Assembly: GCA_017507215.1 (NCBI GenBank)
Contig: JAFWBI010000006.1
Location: 75,721 to 139,720 of the forward strand
Reading direction: 5' to 3'
From: Clostridia bacterium
Lineage (GTDB): Bacteria; Bacillota; Clostridia; Christensenellales; UBA1242
DNA: 64,000 nucleotides
A program made the translations under genes and the position numbers. Under the pieces are notes generated by a model, which had not been told where the DNA came from, ran no database searches, and saw only the letters and a list, made by a program, of their open reading frames with translations. Every line of letters begins with the position of its first letter. The first letter of the stretch is position 1. This document shows, in pieces, positions 59,350-64,000 of this stretch.

Positions 59350-59962
59350 ATAATATTGGTTGTTTTTTGCCACTTAGTGGAATCAAAAAGATTCGCTCAA
59401 TTTCAGCAACACATTTCTTATCAAGTTCTCCACTTTTAACAAGTTTGTCAAGAATTTCAATAACCTGCTCTGCTGCAAGAGCATCTTTATAACTTCTGCT
59501 CATAATGAGCGCACTTGTCACATCTGCAACTTGCAAAATTCTGTCTAAAACATCTAACTTTCTTGCCCTAAAATGGTCTGGATAACCCGAACCATCAAGC
59601 CTTTCGTGATGATTGAATGCAATTTTAACAATTTCATCATCAAAAACGTCTTCAAGAATTTGTTTTGTTCCTTGAATGTGCCCAAAACGAATCATTTCTC
59701 TTTCTTCATCAGTTGCGTTTTGTTTGTGAAGCAAGTCACTTTCAATAAAGAGTTTTCCAACATCATGAAGCAAACTCGCAACATAAAGTCTTCTCAAATC
59801 ATCTCCATCAATTCCAAGTGCAAACGCAAGAGCAAGAGATTTTTCTGCAACATCAAGACTGTGCTCATAACTCTCTTTTGAATGTTCTTCAAGCCTTGAA
59901 AGCAACTCGAACACATACTGTCTATATTTTTCATCAATTAATTCTAATTTAATATTTTCCAT
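59348..59962 (-). CDS. HD-GYP domain protein
   Basis: A 204-residue HD-GYP domain, the cyclic-di-GMP phosphodiesterase fold. HSLDVAEKSL, LLHDVGKLF (the HD pair), GHIQGTKQI and the defining HHERLDGSGYPDHF are complete, as is the VADVTSALIM segment. There is no regulatory domain or membrane segment, so it would act alone in the cytosol. No other cyclic-di-GMP gene is in the window. ATG 59962 has no clear ribosome site; TGG-TAAAAT lies 13 bases upstream. Confidence 0.9.
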   Translation of the reverse strand: MENIKLELIDEKYRQYVFELLSRLEEHSKESYEHSLDVAEKSLALAFALGIDGDDLRRLYVASLLHDVGKLFIESDLLHKQNATDEEREMIRFGHIQGTKQILEDVFDDEIVKIAFNHHERLDGSGYPDHFRARKLDVLDRILQVADVTSALIMSRSYKDALAAEQVIEILDKLVKSGELDKKCVAEIERIFLIPLSGKKQPIL

Positions 59963-60027
59963 AACAACTGCTTATATTTTACCATAAACGCATCGCTTTG
60001 TATATAGCTTTAATAAAATTCCCAAAC

Positions 60028-60060
60028 AAAAAGACCAACTTAAAACTTGTTGGTCTTTTT
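60028..60060 (-). terminator. Intrinsic terminator of the cation efflux gene
   Basis: Stem AAAAAGACCAAC / GTTGGTCTTTTT, abutting the stop at 60062. Confidence 0.9.
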
Positions 60061-60061
60061 G

Positions 60062-61186
60062 TTAAATATACATTTGTTTTTCAATAATGATAACTGGCTT
60101 ATATTTCTTGTCGATTTCAGCAATTTTTTCCTTTATGATTGTTGTTATTTCGTCTTCTGTTAGCTTGGCGTCAAAAGGAATCGCCACATCAAAAATGATA
60201 TTTGTTTTCGTTGGTCCTTTAACCATTCTAAAATCGTGCATTGAATAACTTTCATCAATTTCTTGCACAATTTTTGAAACTTTTTCTCTCATAAAAGTCA
60301 CTTCTTCATCATCAATAACAGTTGGGTCGTGATGTCCAGTCAAAATAATGTTTGTTTCAGTCAAAAATTCACGTTCAATATCATCAATAAGCTCATGCGC
60401 CACAAGTGAATCCATATTTGCATCAAGCTCAATATGCACACTCGCAAAATACTTGTTTGGACCATAAGAATAAATGTTTAAATCGTGAATTCCAAGCACT
60501 TCTTTATTCTTCATCACCCTTTCTTTCACACTGTCAAAAATCTCTTTGTCTGGAACTTGCCCAATGAGTTTCGACGTCATTTCTTTAAGCATTTTGCAGC
60601 CTGCAATAGTGATGAATATTGAAACCAAAACACCTGCATATCCGTCAATATTGATTCCTGTGAAATAGCCAATAATAATTGAAATCAAAACAATGCTGGT
60701 TGAAATGCAGTCAGACAAACTGTCAACTGACGCAGCATTCAAAATGTCTGAATTAATCTTTTTTGCCACTGCCTTGTAATACAAAAACATCAAACATTTA
60801 ACAGCAATCGAAATTGCCAAAACAACGATAATCACAACTGAAAAATCCAATGCCTTTGGACTGATAATTTTCAAAATTGATTCTTTAAAAAGTTCAAATG
60901 CAATAAGCAAAATAATAAATGAAACCACAAGCGAACAAATATATTCAATTCTTTCATGACCGTAAGGGTGTTCTTTGTCTGCTGGTTTTGAAGACATTTT
61001 AAACGACACAAAAGAAATGGCACTGCTTCCACAATCTGTTAAGTTGTTGATGCCGTCAGCAAACACCGAAATCACACCAAACATTAGCCCAATACCAATT
61101 TTTGCAGCAGCCAAAAACACATTGGCAAACAAACCAACCAAACTCGCAAACTTGCCTTTTTTCTCTCTAAGTTTAATGTCGTCCAT
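60062..61186 (-). CDS. Cation diffusion facilitator transporter
   Basis: A 374-residue CDF efflux transporter exporting Zn2+, Mn2+ or Fe2+ against a proton gradient. Six membrane segments hold the metal-site Asp/His residues: DGINNLTDCGSSAISF in TM2 and ASVDSLSDCISTSIV in TM5, plus DKEHPYGHERIEY, all usual. The C-terminal 90 residues are the cytosolic CDF dimer domain. AGGGGA precedes ATG 61186. A frequently found Mn/Zn subfamily; specificity not called. Confidence 0.94.
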   Translation of the reverse strand: MDDIKLREKKGKFASLVGLFANVFLAAAKIGIGLMFGVISVFADGINNLTDCGSSAISFVSFKMSSKPADKEHPYGHERIEYICSLVVSFIILLIAFELFKESILKIISPKALDFSVVIIVVLAISIAVKCLMFLYYKAVAKKINSDILNAASVDSLSDCISTSIVLISIIIGYFTGINIDGYAGVLVSIFITIAGCKMLKEMTSKLIGQVPDKEIFDSVKERVMKNKEVLGIHDLNIYSYGPNKYFASVHIELDANMDSLVAHELIDDIEREFLTETNIILTGHHDPTVIDDEEVTFMREKVSKIVQEIDESYSMHDFRMVKGPTKTNIIFDVAIPFDAKLTEDEITTIIKEKIAEIDKKYKPVIIIEKQMYI

Positions 61187-61293
61187 AAAATCCCCTTTTC
61201 TCTATGCTGATATTATATGAAAAATAAAATATTTTGTAAATAAATTCAAACATTTCAAAACCACATTCTTTAAAAGTCTTCCAATTTTCCATA

Positions 61294-61322
61294 TTGACAG
61301 TGTTCTCTTTCAGGGTTAAAAT
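61294..61322 (+). promoter_or_regulatory. Promoter of the kinase-fold protein gene
   Basis: TTGACA (61294-61299), 17-bp spacer, TAAAAT (61317-61322). Confidence 0.7.
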
Positions 61323-61351
61323 ATCATAAATAAAAACAAAGGAGCAATCAA

Positions 61352-62269
61352 GTGAAAAAAAGAATCGCAGAATTTTTAACAGACAAAAGCGTTGAAGATG
61401 CAGCAAAAATTCTTGGAATCAAAAAAGAACAACGATTTGTTCACACGGCTGAGCAGTTAAATGGTTCTGCAAAAAAAATCTATATTCCACACGCTCCAAA
61501 TCGTTTTATATTAAAACAAACCGACAGCAACACTGCCCTTGCCGGAATCGCATCTGCTTCAATGTATGACGATATCGGCATTTTAACCCCAAAAATTCAT
61601 TTGGTGAACGACAAAAACAAGCTTGAAACAACCACCCTTCAACAAGATGTTTCTGCCATCAATTTTCTTCACACAGTTCTTGCAGGTTTAGACCTTGAAT
61701 ACACTCAAATTGTAGACGGGTTTTATGAAAAAAACAAATGGTCTTTGTTTTATGACTCAAACTTAATATTTAACCTTTTGAAGTTTATGACGCCCGAGTG
61801 TTTAGACCAATTAAAAAATGTCTTTCTAATCGACGAACTTCGCACCGACATCGACAGGCACACAAGAAACTATTTCTTTTACAAAAGAAAAGAATCCGAC
61901 AAATATGAAGGAATCATCACAATAGACCTTGAGCAAATGGTAATCTTTTTGCACTGCGATGGTGGCAAAGACGACTTTTCAAACTTCTTGCTTATTCCTT
62001 ACGAAAGCTCAACCCCACAGCAAAAATATGACTATACTTGCTACAATCAAAGAGTTTGCGACATTCGTGAGTTGATTCAAGATGGCGTTCTTTCAAAAAA
62101 CAATATTGAAACTTTAATAAACGCCTTAAAGCACGATTTCCCTGCAGACGTTAGCGCTGCAGCTCGAAGCAAAAAGCTTCACGGAAAATCAAAAAACAAA
62201 ATCGTTGACCCAATCAAGCGACTTTGGGAATATAATCAAAACACCATAGGCAAAGACCTTGAACTATAA
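61352..62269 (+). CDS. Divergent protein-kinase-fold (HipA/PI-kinase-like) protein
   Basis: A 305-residue protein starting at GTG 61352 with AAGGAG upstream. The middle shows a kinase-like set: Lys55 in RFILKQTD (ATP-binding Lys position), the catalytic-loop-like TDIDRHTRNYFF with Asp166/168 and Asn173, and IITIDLEQM with Asp192 in the DFG position. The D-x-D-R-H-x-x-N arrangement recalls HipA and phosphatidylinositol-kinase-like proteins. The last 60 residues are Lys-rich helices. No HipB-like antitoxin is adjacent. Activity is inferred and needs testing; it could be an inactive kinase fold. Confidence 0.6.
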   Translation: MKKRIAEFLTDKSVEDAAKILGIKKEQRFVHTAEQLNGSAKKIYIPHAPNRFILKQTDSNTALAGIASASMYDDIGILTPKIHLVNDKNKLETTTLQQDVSAINFLHTVLAGLDLEYTQIVDGFYEKNKWSLFYDSNLIFNLLKFMTPECLDQLKNVFLIDELRTDIDRHTRNYFFYKRKESDKYEGIITIDLEQMVIFLHCDGGKDDFSNFLLIPYESSTPQQKYDYTCYNQRVCDIRELIQDGVLSKNNIETLINALKHDFPADVSAAARSKKLHGKSKNKIVDPIKRLWEYNQNTIGKDLEL

Positions 62270-62300
62270 AAAGACCATTTGAACTTAATCAAACGGTCTT
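62268..62300. terminator. Intrinsic terminator of the kinase-fold gene
   Basis: AAAAAGACC..TTTGA / TCAAA..GGTCTTTTT, nine-base T-run. Confidence 0.85.
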
Positions 62301-62313
62301 TTTTTTTGCGCAA

Positions 62314-63072
62314 TTATTTCTTTTCTGGTGCACCAGCATATTTTGCATTTGCATAAATCATACCATTTATTATTAATGGTTTTTTATTTTCAAAAAGCTC
62401 AATAGGATTATCTTTAATCGGTCCACCCACGCCTTGAGCTAGGTCAAACAACCTGCACTTGCCACCATATTCCACAACAACAAATGCGTGTCCGTCTTCG
62501 CTACCTTCAAACTTTGCATCTTTCGACAACACATAATAAGACTTAACACCTGTCAAAAGCCACAAATTGTGCGCCAAACTTGAATATTCAACACACGCTG
62601 AAGCATTTTTGCCTTTCAATTCTTTGATTGACGGAACAACAATGTTGTCATCATCATCAAAATAAGCCTGTGTTAAAGAAAAGCGTTTTTTAGAGTCACC
62701 ATCAAACTTTCCAAGATACTCATAAACGGTATCTCTAATTGTGGTCATAACAATAGTGCCAGAAGTTTTAACGTCTCCAAATTCTTTAAAAGCTTTGCCT
62801 AAATTTCTAAAAAACAAATGATATATTTCATTGTCATCAATTTTGAACGAATTTCCTAAAAGCCTGTTGATATAGATGCAATCATCACTTGCAAAAAAGC
62901 CTGTTTCTTCTTTTTTTTGGACAAAGTCTTGAACAAGCGCATCAACAACTTTGATTCTTTCACTTTCTTCTAAACTTGCGATTTGCTTATAGTCAATTTT
63001 GCCGTCATACTTGCCATATCTCACAGCAGCAGCACTCATATCAAAGTCAAAACCGTCATAGAACTTTTCCAT
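62314..63072 (-). CDS. Transglutaminase-like cysteine protein
   Basis: A 252-residue protein with the clearest transglutaminase-like triad of the window: Cys160 in NASACVEYSSLAHNLWLLTG, His195 in DGHAFVVVEYGG and Asp210 in RLFDLAQG. The N-terminal 150 residues are helical and unrecognised. No signal peptide. It would act as a cytosolic cysteine peptidase or acyltransferase. GGGAGA precedes ATG 63072. Convergent with the kinase-fold gene. Confidence 0.75.
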   Translation of the reverse strand: MEKFYDGFDFDMSAAAVRYGKYDGKIDYKQIASLEESERIKVVDALVQDFVQKKEETGFFASDDCIYINRLLGNSFKIDDNEIYHLFFRNLGKAFKEFGDVKTSGTIVMTTIRDTVYEYLGKFDGDSKKRFSLTQAYFDDDDNIVVPSIKELKGKNASACVEYSSLAHNLWLLTGVKSYYVLSKDAKFEGSEDGHAFVVVEYGGKCRLFDLAQGVGGPIKDNPIELFENKKPLIINGMIYANAKYAGAPEKK

Positions 63073-63112
63073 AAAATCTCCCTTTTCAATTATTTAATCT
63101 TTTCAGTTTGTT

Positions 63113-63661
63113 TTAATATATTATTTTATCCAATTCATCAAACAACAATTTCACTTCATCTGACCAAAAAATAGCCATTTCAGAATCTGAAATTTTTATC
63201 TTTTGTTTCAACTCTTCATAGTCCATATAAAAAACTTCAGAAAGCTCTTCTTCTTGAATTGTGAATTGTTCAATAGGAATATATTTCAAAATTGCAAAGT
63301 GATAAGAAAAACAAAAGTTATTCTTTTCTTGCCTTTTTATTCTCAAAACTTCCTTCACATCAAAATCTTTCAAGTTGATTCCAATTTCTTCTTGAGCTTC
63401 TTTTTCAAGAGCTTCAACAATTGTTTCTCCAGCAACAACGTGCCCTGCACAAAGTGCAATTTTATTAGGATGAAGTTTTTTGAGTTTGCTTCTTCGTTGA
63501 ACCAAAACCTGCTTTTTTTCTTTATCAATAACCCACAAAGCAATTTCATTATGAAATAATTGACTATTATGAACAATGTCTCTTTTTTCAAACTTGCCAG
63601 TCGAGTTTCCGTTGTCATCAACAATTTCTAACAATTCGTCATTTTTATCTGCAACTTTCAT
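63113..63661 (-). CDS. Nudix hydrolase, YfcD/IDI-like
   Basis: A 182-residue Nudix protein of the type that resembles isopentenyl-diphosphate isomerase and YfcD. The start (LLEIVDDNGNSTGKFEKRDIVHNSQLFHNEIALWVI) and LPVQRRSKLKKLHPNKIALCAGHVV-like core are typical. The Nudix box is GHVVAGETIVEALEKEAQEEIG, with Lys in place of the usual Arg before the E-x-x-E-E core. Substrate unknown. AGGAGA precedes ATG 63661. Confidence 0.85.
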   Translation of the reverse strand: MKVADKNDELLEIVDDNGNSTGKFEKRDIVHNSQLFHNEIALWVIDKEKKQVLVQRRSKLKKLHPNKIALCAGHVVAGETIVEALEKEAQEEIGINLKDFDVKEVLRIKRQEKNNFCFSYHFAILKYIPIEQFTIQEEELSEVFYMDYEELKQKIKISDSEMAIFWSDEVKLLFDELDKIIY

Positions 63662-63707
63662 AATATCTCCTATGTGCTTATAATATCACAAACCACAAAT
63701 TTTTGCA

Positions 63708-63738
63708 AAAAAAATTCTAACTCATTCGAGTTAGAATA
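63708..63738 (-). terminator. Intrinsic terminator of the right-edge gene
   Basis: Stem TTCTAACTC / GAGTTAGAA with a four-base loop and an eight-base T-run leftward. Confidence 0.88.
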
Positions 63739-63774
63739 ATTTTAGCTCCATAACATCATTGAAAATGTTTTTAT

Positions 63775-63999
63775 TTAAATAAAAAATAAAAATATTATAA
63801 ACAAAAGCAATGATAAAGATAAACAAACAATTGATAATATCTGAAAATACTTTAATGCACTTGCAATAGTTCTTAAACTTTTTGCATTTTCAATATCTAA
63901 TTTTTGTTTAATTTCATCATCTTCCTGTAAATCTCTATAAAAGTGAAAACCATATTCATCTAAATTCCATGTTATACCATTTGGTAAATCTTTATCATC
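63775..63999 (-). CDS. Partial protein with C-terminal membrane helix
   Basis: The C-terminal 74 codons of a gene that enters from beyond the right edge. The visible part is acidic and hydrophilic (WNLDEYGFHFYRDLQEDDE), then a short amphipathic helix and a final hydrophobic segment of about 23 residues (ILSIVCLSLSLLLFIIFLF), giving a C-terminally anchored membrane protein. No family recognised. Read in the frame ending at TAA 63775-63777 and followed by a strong hairpin. Confidence 0.6.
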   Translation of the reverse strand, partial: DDKDLPNGITWNLDEYGFHFYRDLQEDDEIKQKLDIENAKSLRTIASALKYFQILSIVCLSLSLLLFIIFLFFI

Positions 64000-64000
64000 T

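Noticed and set aside
61352..62269. HipBA toxin-antitoxin module
   Set aside because: The kinase-like gene has no helix-turn-helix partner upstream and its sequence lacks the standard HipA N-terminal domain.
1..64000. Prophage or complete integrative element
   Set aside because: No integrase, terminase, capsid, portal or conjugation genes are recognisable; only the 830-bp segment at the tRNA-Arg site shows mobile features.

Overview
The window is low-GC (roughly one third G+C), densely packed bacterial chromosome. The gene set (AddAB, SecA ending in a CPCGSG zinc tail, HU, ComFC, type I signal peptidase, a lipoprotein, class I lysyl-tRNA synthetase), the Shine-Dalgarno sites and the sigma-A type promoters (TTGACA-17-TATAAT) point to a Gram-positive Firmicute, probably an uncultured Clostridia-type gut bacterium; the species cannot be named from this sequence. 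Genes lie on both strands in short operons, nearly all closed by strong intrinsic hairpins, several of which are shared by convergent neighbours.

Layout. 1-9989: partial RsmF-type rRNA methyltransferase, TypA/BipA, a short UPF0371 protein, an InlB-type repeat protein, an FtsX-type ABC transporter pair, a 49-residue protein and an iron-type alcohol dehydrogenase. 10089-11064: the most unusual locus. A tRNA-Arg(TCG) gene is cut in the anticodon loop by about 830 bp carrying a complete, different tRNA-Arg(TCG), one small unknown gene and paired 7-bp direct repeats at 11-bp spacing, like integrase arm sites. 11069-22617: nucleotidyltransferase-fold protein, unknown protein, GIY-YIG protein, P-loop kinase/MTH1-like Nudix fusion, GNAT, Ca2+/Na+ exchanger, LD-carboxypeptidase, SdpI-like protein, degenerate THUMP-type methyltransferase, LepB with a lipoprotein, SerRS and a free-standing GlmU acetyltransferase domain.

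22844-41134: HU, a DUF1858 protein with a large acidic membrane protein, addB-addA, YugP-like zinc protease, a small basic protein, YfcE-like phosphodiesterase, class I LysRS and two large unrecognised membrane-associated proteins. 41414-48502: SecA (followed by a 114-bp nested palindrome), ComFC, cytidylate kinase, long U32 peptidase-family protein and a small membrane protein. 48546-64000: lineage-specific genes, including three proteins with an apparent transglutaminase-like Cys-His-Asp arrangement, a divergent kinase-fold protein, HD and HD-GYP proteins, an NDP-sugar pyrophosphorylase-like enzyme, a cation diffusion facilitator, a Nudix hydrolase and a partial membrane protein at the right edge.

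Most housekeeping genes cover translation and RNA modification (RsmF-like, TypA, SerRS, LysRS, U32), DNA repair and uptake (AddAB, ComFC, HU), secretion (SecA, LepB) and wall turnover. Four genes have no ribosome binding site and place the -10 box exactly 6 nt before ATG, suggesting leaderless transcripts.
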